Below, piece after piece: positions 53,353 to 61,051 of a stretch of 64,000 bases of DNA. Source of the DNA: Cellulomonas gelida. GTDB lineage: Bacteria > Actinomycetota > Actinomycetes > Actinomycetales > Cellulomonadaceae. The stretch is from NCBI RefSeq assembly GCF_006538725.1, contig NZ_BJLQ01000007.1, positions 1-64,000 of the forward strand. Direction: 5' to 3'. The position numbers were made by a program, and so were the translations under genes. Each line of letters opens with the position of its first letter. Position 1 is the stretch's first letter. The notes beneath the pieces were generated by a model, which saw only the letters and a program-made list of their open reading frames with translations, was not told the DNA's origin and searched no databases.

Positions 53353-54143
53353 GCGCGGCGGACCTCGAGCGGCGCCTCGCGACGCTCACGGCAGTCGGGC
53401 TCGCGGACATCGACGAGGCCGGCGCAGGGCTCCTGACCCGCGTCGACCGCAAGTACGTGCTCCCCGCGGTCGCGCTGGCGACGCTCCCCCTGACCGACGG
53501 CGCACGGGTGCTCGAGATCGAGGGTCGCCGCACGTCGCAGTACGCGTCGGTGTACTTCGACACCCCCGCGCTCGCGAGCTACCTGGGCGCGGCGCACCGT
53601 CGGCGAGGCCGGTACAAGGTCCGCACCCGCACGTACGCGGACTCGGGCGACTGCTTCGTCGAGGTCAAGACCCGCGGCGCACGCGGCGCGACCGTCAAGC
53701 TCCGCCAGCCGCACGACGGCGCCGCGCACGAGCTCACCGACGCCGCCCGGGCGTTCACGACGAGCACGCTCGGCCCGCACCGCCCGCTCGACGGTCCGCT
53801 GCGCCCCACGCTCGCCAACCGCTACCGCCGCACCACGCTGCTCGTCGACGGCGGACGGCCGGGCGCGATCGCCCGGACGACGATCGACACCGACCTGGTG
53901 TGGGTCGACGCCGAGACCGGCGACGAACGCCCGCTCGGTCCGCTCGTCGTGGTCGAGACCAAGACCGGCGCGTCGCCGTCGGTCACCGACCGGCTGTTGT
54001 GGCGCCACGGCCACCGGCCCGTCCGCATCTCCAAGTACGGGACGGGGATGGCCGTGCTGCACCCCGAGCTCCCGCTGACCCCCTGGCGCCGCGTGCTCGA
54101 CCGGCACATCGAGCCGTACGAGCGCCTGACCGCTGGCGTCTGA
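53349..54143 (+). CDS. VTC-domain polyphosphate polymerase
   Basis: The 264-residue cytoplasmic protein belongs to the triphosphate-tunnel fold. The basic and acidic residues lining the tunnel are visible in order: RVDRKYVLP near residue 32, VYFDTPALASY, RYKVRTRTY, CFVEVKTR, NRYRRTTLL, TIDTDLVW, VVVETKTG and ISKYGTGMAVLHP near 240. Eukaryotic VTC4 makes polyphosphate from ATP through this domain. Here the SPX and membrane parts are absent, and the coupled DUF4956 gene may supply the membrane part. GTG 53349 overlaps the upstream stop. The third gene of the unit encodes a surface beta-helix lipoprotein, suggesting that product leaves the cytoplasm. Confidence 0.85.
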   Translation: MSAADLERRLATLTAVGLADIDEAGAGLLTRVDRKYVLPAVALATLPLTDGARVLEIEGRRTSQYASVYFDTPALASYLGAAHRRRGRYKVRTRTYADSGDCFVEVKTRGARGATVKLRQPHDGAAHELTDAARAFTTSTLGPHRPLDGPLRPTLANRYRRTTLLVDGGRPGAIARTTIDTDLVWVDAETGDERPLGPLVVVETKTGASPSVTDRLLWRHGHRPVRISKYGTGMAVLHPELPLTPWRRVLDRHIEPYERLTAGV

Positions 54144-54199
54144 GCCGGCCCCCGAACCCGCCCGAGCCCACGACCACGCCTGAGTCCGAGGAGGACCCC

Positions 54200-56137
54200 A
54201 TGCGCACACCCCTGAAGCGAGCCGCGATCCGCGCGGCCGTCCCCGCGACCGTCGTCGCCCTGATCCTGGCCGGGTGCACGGCGCAGGGCGACTCGTCGTC
54301 GACGTCCCCGACCGCGACCGCCGCTGACACCGGCACCGGCACCGGCACGACCGTCCCGGCGTCCACCGACGCGGACCTGACGGTCGAGTCCGCGATGGCC
54401 CAGAACACCGCACCGCACGAGGTCGACGCGTCCTACGACGAGTCCACGGCGGTCGACGTGACGCTGGCTGACGGATCGTCGTCGTCCTCGTCGGACGCCG
54501 TGAGCGTCGACGGCGACACCGTGACGATCGCCGCGGGCGGCACCTACCGGCTGTCCGGGACACTGACCGACGGGCAGGTCGTCGTCACGGCCGCCGACCA
54601 GGACGTGACGCTCGTCCTCGACGGCGTCGACCTGACGAGCTCGACCACGTCACCGCTGCAGGTGCTCGAGGCCGACGACGTGCTCGTCGTGCTCGCCGAC
54701 GGCAGCGACAACAGCCTCGCCGACACGACCACCTACGCGGACGACGACGAGGCGAGCGGCGCGCTGTTCAGCGCGGGTGACCTGACGATCACCGGCGACG
54801 GCTCGCTGGACGTCACGGGCAACGGCAACGACGGGATCGTCGGGAAGGACGGCCTGGTCGTCGCGTCCGGCACGCTCACGGTCGACGCGGTCGACGACGG
54901 GATCCGCGGCAAGGACTACCTCGTCGTCGAGGGCGGCACGCTCACCGTCACGGCGGGCGGCGACGCGCTGAAGTCCGACGACGACGAGGACGCGACACTC
55001 GGGTACGTGCTGGTGAACGACGGCACGATCGACCTCACCGCGGGCGACGACGGCCTGACCGCGGCGACCGACGTGCTCGTCGCAGGCGGCACCCTGGACA
55101 TCACCACGGGCGGCGGCGCGGACGCGACCGTGGCCGACGACGCCTCCCCCAAGGGCCTCGTCGGCGACGCGGCGGTCGTCGTCGGCGGAGGCACGCTGGC
55201 GGTCGATGCGGCCGACGACGCGATCCACTCCGACGCGGTCGTCTCGATCACGGGCGGGGCGCTGACGCTCGCATCTGGTGACGACGCCGTGCACGGCGAG
55301 TACGCGCTGCAGGTCACGGGCGGGACGCTCGACGTGACGCAGGCCGTCGAGGGGCTCGAGGCCCAGGAGATCACGATCCTGGACGGCACCATCACGCTCG
55401 TCACCAGCGACGACGGCCTCAACGGCTCGACCGCCGACGGCTCCGCCGACGAGACCGCGACCGGCGACCAGGCCCAGCAGGGCGGCGGCTTCGGCGGCGG
55501 CGGGGGCGGCATGGAGGCGGCCGACGAGAACGTGTCCGTCACCATCGCGGGCGGCACGCTCGTCGTCGACGCCCAGGGCGACGGCCTGGACTCCAACGGG
55601 AACCTGACCATGACCGGCGGGACGGTCGTCGTGTCCGGCCCGACGAACGACGGCAACGGCTCGCTCGACTACGCCGGGACGTTCGAGATCACGGGCGGCG
55701 AGCTCATCGCCGTCGGGTCCTCGGGCATGGCGCAGACGCCGTCGGGCGGCACGCAGTCGTTCGTCGGGATCACGCTGTCGCAACAGGGCGCGGCCGGGGA
55801 CGTCGTGCAGGTCGTCTCGTCCGACGGCGACGTCCTCGCCTCGTTGACCGCGGTCAAGCCGTTCTCGTCGGTCGTGTACTCGTCCCCCGACGTGGTCGAC
55901 GGCGCGACGTACACCGCGGTCCTGGGCGGGACCGCAGGCGACGCGGTCGCCGGGCCCCTCAGCCGCGGCGGCACGGCCGGGACGACGACCGCCGGCACCG
56001 GCACCGCGGGCGAGGTCGCGGCAGGCATGGCCGGCCCCGGAGCTCCTGGCGGCGGCATGTCGAGCGGTGAGCGTCCCGGCGACGGCCAAGCGCCCGGGCG
56101 CCAGCCCGCTCCGCCGGCCACGTCGAGCGACGCTTGA
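54200..56137 (+). CDS. Cthe_2159-like carbohydrate-binding beta-helix lipoprotein
   Basis: The 645-residue protein has a lipobox ending at Cys26 (LILAGC), a Thr/Ser/Gly linker, then a long right-handed beta-helix. Short repeated rungs carry GGTL.V.A.DDGI/L patterns (ASGTLTVDAVDDGIRGKD; GGTLAVDAADDAIHSD; GGALTLASGDDAVHGEY), an acidic Asp-rich face suited to Ca2+. A Gly-rich loop (GGGFGGGGGGMEA) interrupts near residue 430. The family founder, Cthe_2159 of Clostridium thermocellum, binds cellulose and polygalacturonate. The C-terminal 70 residues are Gly/Pro/Thr-rich. The gene is 56 bp after the VTC-type polymerase, with a GAGGAGG site, and completes the three-gene unit. Confidence 0.82.
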   Translation: MRTPLKRAAIRAAVPATVVALILAGCTAQGDSSSTSPTATAADTGTGTGTTVPASTDADLTVESAMAQNTAPHEVDASYDESTAVDVTLADGSSSSSSDAVSVDGDTVTIAAGGTYRLSGTLTDGQVVVTAADQDVTLVLDGVDLTSSTTSPLQVLEADDVLVVLADGSDNSLADTTTYADDDEASGALFSAGDLTITGDGSLDVTGNGNDGIVGKDGLVVASGTLTVDAVDDGIRGKDYLVVEGGTLTVTAGGDALKSDDDEDATLGYVLVNDGTIDLTAGDDGLTAATDVLVAGGTLDITTGGGADATVADDASPKGLVGDAAVVVGGGTLAVDAADDAIHSDAVVSITGGALTLASGDDAVHGEYALQVTGGTLDVTQAVEGLEAQEITILDGTITLVTSDDGLNGSTADGSADETATGDQAQQGGGFGGGGGGMEAADENVSVTIAGGTLVVDAQGDGLDSNGNLTMTGGTVVVSGPTNDGNGSLDYAGTFEITGGELIAVGSSGMAQTPSGGTQSFVGITLSQQGAAGDVVQVVSSDGDVLASLTAVKPFSSVVYSSPDVVDGATYTAVLGGTAGDAVAGPLSRGGTAGTTTAGTGTAGEVAAGMAGPGAPGGGMSSGERPGDGQAPGRQPAPPATSSDA

Positions 56138-56207
56138 CCGGCCACCGTGCTCACGCCCGTGGCGAGGCCGCTCCGGGATCGGCTTCGGTCCGTCGCCGGG
56201 CGCGGCG

Positions 56208-56969
56208 CTACCCCTGCGGCGACGACGTCTCTCCGGTCCCCAGGCGCGGGAGGGCGGGTGCGTCGTCCGTACGCGGCACGGGCGAGCCGAGGAGCAGCAC
56301 GTCGCCCGCGAAGTCTGCGCACGACGTCGGGAGCTCGACGCCGTCGGCCCGGAGCTGGCTCGCAGGCACGAGCGTGCCCGCGACGCGCAGGTCGTCGCCG
56401 ATCCGGAACGGCTCGCTGCTCGAGCTGGCGATCCACGTCAGCGCACCCCGCAGCGCGTCCCACTGCCACGTCGGCGGGTTCACGGCCACGAGCGTGCCCG
56501 GCGAGATCGCCAGGCACCCGTCGAGCACTCCGAGCCGTCCCACGACGACCGGCCCGTCCGGGACCGCGTCCCGGACGATGCTCACGGCCGAGACCGGTGC
56601 CGCACCCGGGTCCGGTCCGTCGTCCGTGAGCGGTCCGACGAGCAGTGCGGCCACACCGCCGACGACGGTCACGGCTGCGGCGGCTGTCAGGGCGACAGCC
56701 CGCCCGTGCCGCCGGCGCCCGACGAGCCCGTCCGGCCCCGGCGTTGGCGCTGTGACGACCGTCAGGCGCCCTGACCGGCGCCGCGGGACCTCGTCGGCCG
56801 AGCGCGCTCGCGCCGGTGCGGGGTCCGCTCGCCCCGGCTCGGGGTTCGCCGCCGGCCCGTGCTGCGGGCTCGTCCCGGCGGCGGCGCGCACGAGAAGGTC
56901 GTCGGCCTCCGCGTCGACCTGCGCACGGAACGCCGCCGCGAAGTCCTTCTCGGTGATCTTGACGCTCAT
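56208..56969 (-). CDS. Single-pass membrane protein partnered with ECF sigma factor, module 3
   Basis: The 253-residue protein has about 90 cytoplasmic residues starting MSVKITEKDFAAAFRAQVD, a transmembrane helix near 92-112 (AVALTAAAAVTVVGGVAALLVG), and an extracytoplasmic domain with a two-Cys pair (LGVLDGCLAI; LPTSCADF) and a GTLVPASQLRADG motif. No HxxxCxxC motif is seen. ATG 56969 shares one base with the sigma stop (TGATG), with GGAGG upstream, so they are coupled. It converges on the beta-helix lipoprotein gene with 70 bp between. Probably an anti-sigma-like sensor, by inference. Confidence 0.72.
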   Translation of the reverse strand: MSVKITEKDFAAAFRAQVDAEADDLLVRAAAGTSPQHGPAANPEPGRADPAPARARSADEVPRRRSGRLTVVTAPTPGPDGLVGRRRHGRAVALTAAAAVTVVGGVAALLVGPLTDDGPDPGAAPVSAVSIVRDAVPDGPVVVGRLGVLDGCLAISPGTLVAVNPPTWQWDALRGALTWIASSSSEPFRIGDDLRVAGTLVPASQLRADGVELPTSCADFAGDVLLLGSPVPRTDDAPALPRLGTGETSSPQG

Positions 56970-57637
56970 CACGACCTCCTCGGGTCGGCGACGGACAGGC
57001 GGCGCAAGGCCTGGTGCGCGGTCACGCGCACGGTGCTGCGGGACATGCCCAGGACGCGGGCGATCTCGCGGTCGTCCAGGTCCTCGATGTAGCGGAGCGT
57101 GAGGACCGCGCGGGCGCGGGGCGGCAGGCCGGCGATCATCGAGACGGCCGCGTCGACCGACTCGACGTACGCGTACTCGTCGGGCGCGACCGGCTCGCGA
57201 CCGCCCGAGGCGACCACTGCCGCCTCCCGGCCGCGCACCTGGTCGAGGTAGAGCCGCACGAGCACGGTGCGCGCGTAGGCGAACGGGACCCGCGCGGTGC
57301 GCACCTTGTCCCAGTGCACGAGCAGGCGCACCGCGGTGTCCTGCACCAGGTCCTCGGCTGCGGCGGCCTCGCGGCACATGCCGAGCGCCACGCGCAGCAG
57401 CGCACGCCGATGCTCACCGACGAACTGCGCCACCTCGTCGTGCGCCCCCCGCTCGCCCGACGCAACCCCGACGTGCGTCCCCCGCTCACCCGACGCATCC
57501 CCGACGAGCTCGGCACTCGCGCGCGAGGTCGGCACCCCGGACTGCCGCGCTCGTACGAGACTGCCGAGCTCGCGGGCGTCGGCTGCATCGCGACGCGCGT
57601 CGCCCCGCCCGGCGCTCGTCGGCGCGTCTGTGCCCAT
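56969..57637 (-). CDS. ECF sigma factor, module 3, with repeat-bearing N-terminus
   Basis: The core is a sigma factor: region 2 (LLRVALGMCREAAAAEDLVQ through VPFAYARTVLVRLYLDQV) and region 4 (LTLRYIEDLDDREIARVLGM). As drawn (ATG 57637, 222 residues) the first 68 residues include two 11-residue ASGERG repeats and are translated through palindromic repeat copy B, which is unlike any sigma domain. A GTG at 57433 would give a 154-residue protein of normal ECF size and leave all repeats untranslated. The ATG has only a poor site, so I regard the shorter form as quite possible. Confidence 0.75.
   Translation of the reverse strand: MGTDAPTSAGRGDARRDAADARELGSLVRARQSGVPTSRASAELVGDASGERGTHVGVASGERGAHDEVAQFVGEHRRALLRVALGMCREAAAAEDLVQDTAVRLLVHWDKVRTARVPFAYARTVLVRLYLDQVRGREAAVVASGGREPVAPDEYAYVESVDAAVSMIAGLPPRARAVLTLRYIEDLDDREIARVLGMSRSTVRVTAHQALRRLSVADPRRS
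57441..57506. repeat. 33-bp tandem duplication at the 5' end of the sigma gene
   Basis: Units 57441-57473 and 57474-57506 agree at 30 of 33 positions (starting TGCGCCCCCC and TGCGTCCCCC). The unit length is a multiple of three, so it can be read as an 11-residue repeat (VGxASGERGxH) without breaking the frame. Confidence 0.8.
57505..57572. repeat. Bipartite palindromic repeat, copy B
   Basis: Perfect 11-bp outer arms (CGAGCTCGGCA, 57505-57515, with 57562-57572) enclose the same core as copy A (57521-57547, GCGCGAGGTCGGCACCCCGG), though its right inner arm is degraded (CGCTCGTACGAG). It overlaps the longest form of the sigma gene and abuts the 33-bp tandem duplication. Confidence 0.65.
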
Positions 57638-57718
57638 ACCTAGGAGACTGCCGCAACCCGCCCAGGTGTTTACCCAACCGGCAGCGCGTCTCGTCCGCCG
57701 AGCCCGATCCGGGACCCC

Positions 57719-57880
57719 GAGCGACCGCTGGGTCGCGGCGGGGAGGCTCGCCGACCCAGCGATCGCTCCGGCCTCACCGCCTCAGAACCGGAGCAAGCGC
57801 TGGGTCGCGGCGGAGAAACTCGCCGACCCAGTGACTGCTCCGGGCTCGATCACTCTCAGTCGGAGCAGACGCTGGGTCGC
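57719..57880. repeat. Tandem palindrome array between the sigma gene and nrdG
   Basis: Unit 1 (57719-57768) is a 17-bp stem with one mismatch around CGCTGGGTCG/CGACCCAGCG. Unit 2 (57790-57842) repeats the sequence with a weaker stem. Unit 3 (57862-57880) is the left arm only. Units are about 72 bp apart and share CGCTGGGTCGCGG. They lie in the 277-bp gap after the nrdG stop and may serve as its terminator. Confidence 0.7.
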
Positions 57881-57914
57881 GGGTGGTGCGGACGGGGCGG
57901 GGGTCTGGGCGGGG

Positions 57915-58775
57915 TCAGGAGGGGTGGCGGGTGGCGGCCAGGGCTTGCTGGTACTCGGTGGTGGTGCCGTCCGGGCGGACCTCCTGCAGGACGTGGTCCG
58001 TCACACCGAGGTCGTGCAGCGTCGCGGTCAGGGCGCGGACGTCGTCGTCGGACAGGACCGTGGGGTCGACCGTGGTGCGGACCTGCACGTCGACGCCCGA
58101 GTCGAGCACCATCCGCAGGCTCGCGAACGCCTGGTCGGCCGCCGTCGTCTCGCCGCCGACGCGCGTGATCGCGCGGTACAGGTGCCGCGGCGCCTTGACG
58201 TCGAATCCGATCCAGTCGACGAGCGGCAGCAGCGGCTCGAGCTTGCGCGGGTAGGCCCCGCCGGTGTGCAGGCCGACGCCGAACCCGCGGTCGCGGACCT
58301 CGCGCATCGCGTCGGCCAGCGCCGTCTGCCTCGTCGGCTCGCCGCCGGAGAACACGACCCCGTCGAGGAGCCCGGCACGACGAGTGAGGAGCTCGCGCAC
58401 CTCGCGCCACGGGACCTGACCCGGCGCTCGCGGGTCGAGGATCGCGTGGTTGTGGCAGTACGTGCAGCGCCACGGGCAGCCCTGCAGGAACACGGTCGCG
58501 ACGAGCCTGCCCGGCCAGTCGCACGACGACATCCGCGTGAGCCCGGCGATCACGAGGTCACCGGCGCAAGCCTCCTTGCGCCCGCCGCCGAGGGTGAGCG
58601 CCGCAGCGGCACCCACTCCGGGCAGGAGGGGGCCCGCGGCCGCGCCCCGCGGACCCGACCGCGCGGGACCGGCGTCCCCCGCGGTCCCGAGCGGGGCCGC
58701 CTCGCCGCGCGCAGGGGGCAGCGCCCGCTCGTCGTCGGACGACGACGGACGCTGCCCCACCGACGCGACTGTCAC
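57915..58775 (-). CDS. nrdG: Anaerobic ribonucleotide reductase activating enzyme (radical SAM)
   Basis: The 286-residue enzyme reductively cleaves SAM to install the glycyl radical on NrdD. The [4Fe-4S] motif is CPWRCTYC with Cys100, Cys104 and Cys107, followed by the GGEP SAM-binding segment (GVVFSGGEPTRQTALA) and GFDVKAP. About 70 residues precede the family start (AGLTRMSSCDWPGRL), rich in Gly, Ala and Pro; this extension is unusual, but GTG 58775 overlaps the nrdD stop (GTGA) and no better start lies between except internal GTG codons. The operon with nrdD is clear. A different glycyl-radical partner is unlikely here. Confidence 0.92.
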   Translation of the reverse strand: MTVASVGQRPSSSDDERALPPARGEAAPLGTAGDAGPARSGPRGAAAGPLLPGVGAAAALTLGGGRKEACAGDLVIAGLTRMSSCDWPGRLVATVFLQGCPWRCTYCHNHAILDPRAPGQVPWREVRELLTRRAGLLDGVVFSGGEPTRQTALADAMREVRDRGFGVGLHTGGAYPRKLEPLLPLVDWIGFDVKAPRHLYRAITRVGGETTAADQAFASLRMVLDSGVDVQVRTTVDPTVLSDDDVRALTATLHDLGVTDHVLQEVRPDGTTTEYQQALAATRHPS

Positions 58776-60613
58776 GCGAGCGCCGCCACGGACTCGCGGA
58801 AGTGCGTGCGCTCGGCGTGCTCGCCCTTCTTGCCCACGTTGAACGACGACACAGGCCGGTGGTAGCCCATGACGCGCGTCCACACCTCGCACTCCTGCAT
58901 GCGGCCGACCTCGGCGCAGCGCGGGCACTCCTGGTGCTCGCCCGCCAGGTAGCCGTGGTTCGGGCAGATCGAGAACGTGGGGGTGACCGTCAGGTACGGC
59001 AGGCGGAACCGGGACAGCGACCTGCGGACCAGCTCACGGGCGGCGTCGGGGGTCGACAGTCGCTCCGACATGTACAGGTGCAGCACCGTGCCGCCCGTGT
59101 ACTTCGTCTGCAGCTCGTCCTGGCGCTCGAGCGCCTCGAACGGGTCGTCGGTGAAGCCCACCGGGAGCTGCGAAGAGTTGGTGTAGTACGGGTTGGTGTC
59201 CGTGCCGGCCTGCAGGATGCCGGGGAAGCGCGCGCGGTCCTCCTTGGCGAAGCGGTACGTCGTGCCCTCGGCCGGCGTCGCCTCGAGGTTGTAGAGGTGG
59301 CCGGTCTCCTCCTGGAAGTCGACCATCCGGGCCCGGACGTGGTCCAGGACCCGCACGGCCATCTGGTGACCGCGGGGGTCGGTGATGTCGTACTCGTCGC
59401 CGCTGAAGTTGCGGATCATCTCGTTGAGACCGTTGACGCCGATCGTCGAGAAGTGGTTGTCGAGGGTGGCCAGGTAGCGCTTGGTGTACGGGAAGAGGCC
59501 CTGGTCGATCAGCCGGCCGATCACCTCGCGCTTCAGCTCGAGGCTGGTGCGGGCGTACTCGACGAGCTCGTCGAGCCGGGCAAGCAGCGCGGGCTCGTCG
59601 CCCGCGTGCACGTACCCCAAGCGCGCGCAGTTCACGGTGACGACGCCGATCGAGCCCGTCTGCTCCGCCGACCCGAAGAGGCCGTTGCCACGCTTGAGCA
59701 GCTCACGCAGGTCCAGCTGCAGGCGGCAGCACATCGAGCGCACGTCGCCCGGCTTCATCTCCGAGTTGATGAAGTTCTGGAAGTACGGCAGGCCGTACTT
59801 CGCGGTCATCGCGAACAGCGCGTCCGCGTTCGCGCTGTGCCAGTCGAAGTCCTGCGTGATGTTGTACGTCGGGATCGGGAACGTGAAGACGCGGCCCGTG
59901 GCGTCGCCCTCGGTCATGATCTCGATGTACGCGCGATTGATGACGTCCATCTCCGGCTGCAGGTCGCCGTAGGTGAAGTCGCACGGCTCGTCGCCGACCA
60001 TCGGGACCTGGTCCTTGAGGTCGTCAGGGCAGATCCAGTCGAACGTGAGGTTCGTGAACGGCGTCTGCGTGCCCCAGCGGCTCGGCACGTTGAGGTTGTA
60101 CACGAGCTCCTGGATGCCCTGCTTGACCTGCGCGTACGTCAGGTTGTCCGTCCGCACGTACGGGGCCATGTACGTGTCGAAGCTGCTGAACGCCTGCGCC
60201 CCGGCCCACTCGTTCTGCATCGTGCCGAGGAAGTTCACGATCTGACCGATCGCCGCCGAGAAGTGCTTCGCCGGACGCGCGTCGACCTTGCCGGGGATCC
60301 CGCCGAGGCCCTCCTGCAGCAGCGTGCGCAGGCTCCAGCCCGCGCAGTAGCCGGAGAGCATGTCGAGGTCGTGGATGTGCAGGTCGCCCTCGCGGTGCGC
60401 CTCACCGACCGCCGCCGGGTAGACCTCGGACAGCCAGTAGTTCGCGACGACCTTGCCCGCGGTGTTGAGGATCAGGCCGCCCAGCGAGTAGCCCTGGTTG
60501 GCGTTGGCGTTGACGCGCCAGTCGCTGCGGTCGAGGTACTCGTCGATCGACGACGCCACGTCGACCGTGACGGGCGCGGTCGGGGTGGGGGCCTGCGCGG
60601 CGGGCTCGGACAT
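58772..60613 (-). CDS. nrdD: Anaerobic (class III) ribonucleoside-triphosphate reductase
   Basis: The 613-residue glycyl-radical enzyme makes dNTPs without oxygen. The active-site Cys region SMCCRLQLDLREL, the early segment LHIHDLDMLSGYCAGWSL, and the C-terminal zinc site (SICPNHGY, ECPRCAEVG, MQECEVW) are present. The radical glycine is Gly583 in TRVMGYHRP. No N-terminal ATP-cone is visible: the protein goes almost directly into the catalytic domain (SIDEYLDRSDWRVNANANQG), so dATP feedback through a cone is absent. ATG 60613 has AAGGAG about 10 nt upstream. NrdR-like boxes lie 50-90 bp upstream. Its presence implies growth without oxygen. Confidence 0.95.
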   Translation of the reverse strand: MSEPAAQAPTPTAPVTVDVASSIDEYLDRSDWRVNANANQGYSLGGLILNTAGKVVANYWLSEVYPAAVGEAHREGDLHIHDLDMLSGYCAGWSLRTLLQEGLGGIPGKVDARPAKHFSAAIGQIVNFLGTMQNEWAGAQAFSSFDTYMAPYVRTDNLTYAQVKQGIQELVYNLNVPSRWGTQTPFTNLTFDWICPDDLKDQVPMVGDEPCDFTYGDLQPEMDVINRAYIEIMTEGDATGRVFTFPIPTYNITQDFDWHSANADALFAMTAKYGLPYFQNFINSEMKPGDVRSMCCRLQLDLRELLKRGNGLFGSAEQTGSIGVVTVNCARLGYVHAGDEPALLARLDELVEYARTSLELKREVIGRLIDQGLFPYTKRYLATLDNHFSTIGVNGLNEMIRNFSGDEYDITDPRGHQMAVRVLDHVRARMVDFQEETGHLYNLEATPAEGTTYRFAKEDRARFPGILQAGTDTNPYYTNSSQLPVGFTDDPFEALERQDELQTKYTGGTVLHLYMSERLSTPDAARELVRRSLSRFRLPYLTVTPTFSICPNHGYLAGEHQECPRCAEVGRMQECEVWTRVMGYHRPVSSFNVGKKGEHAERTHFRESVAALA

Positions 60614-61051
60614 GGCGGTGTGCGCTCCTTCGTCGTCGAATTCATGATCTCACCGCGACCCCCACATGTAGTGGTGCGCTTGGTGGACGTTCACAAGATG
60701 TGGGAATTTCTATGCCCACGGCGGGTGGCGCTCCGGGACCTTGGTCCCGGGGGACCGGGTGCCCGCAGGTGGCGCGCGCGGCCGCGCCGCGAAGACACGG
60801 CGTGTCGCTGCGCGCAGTTCACCCGGACGCCCCGGCGTGTCGGTCCGCGGGCTCGCTCCGGCCCTCACGACGGGCGCCGAGGCGGCCCTGCCCGGGCATG
60901 CGGCGACGAGCGCCGACCACCCCTCGACCCTCGCAGGTGCCGGCGCGCGGGGCACCGCGTCGTAGCCTTGGCGCACGTCGCAGTCGAGTGCACGGCACCA
61001 CCGCGCCGGCCCTGCCGACCGCCACCGCCCCAGCCCCGCCGTGGGAGAACC
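60614..61051. other. Divergent intergenic region nrdD / GNAT gene
   Basis: The 438-bp gap holds paired NrdR-like boxes (60663-60703) at the nrdD end and an 8-bp perfect hairpin (CCGGGACC, 60733-60740, with 60743-60750). The remaining 300 bp up to the GNAT start are GC-rich; I see no gene, RNA or clear promoter there. Confidence 0.5.
60663..60703. promoter_or_regulatory. Pair of NrdR-like boxes upstream of nrdD
   Basis: CACATGTAGTGG (60663-60674) and CACAAGATGTGG (60692-60703) are two similar near-palindromic boxes 29 bp apart, nearly three helical turns. NrdR, the ribonucleotide reductase repressor, binds such paired CAC-N-GTG sites before nrd genes. The nrdD promoter probably overlaps them. 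Confidence 0.55.

Noticed and set aside
57719..57880. Possible tRNA or small RNA gene from the repeated hairpins
   Set aside because: The units are simple palindromes without cloverleaf features or a promoter; a repeat or terminator role is simpler.
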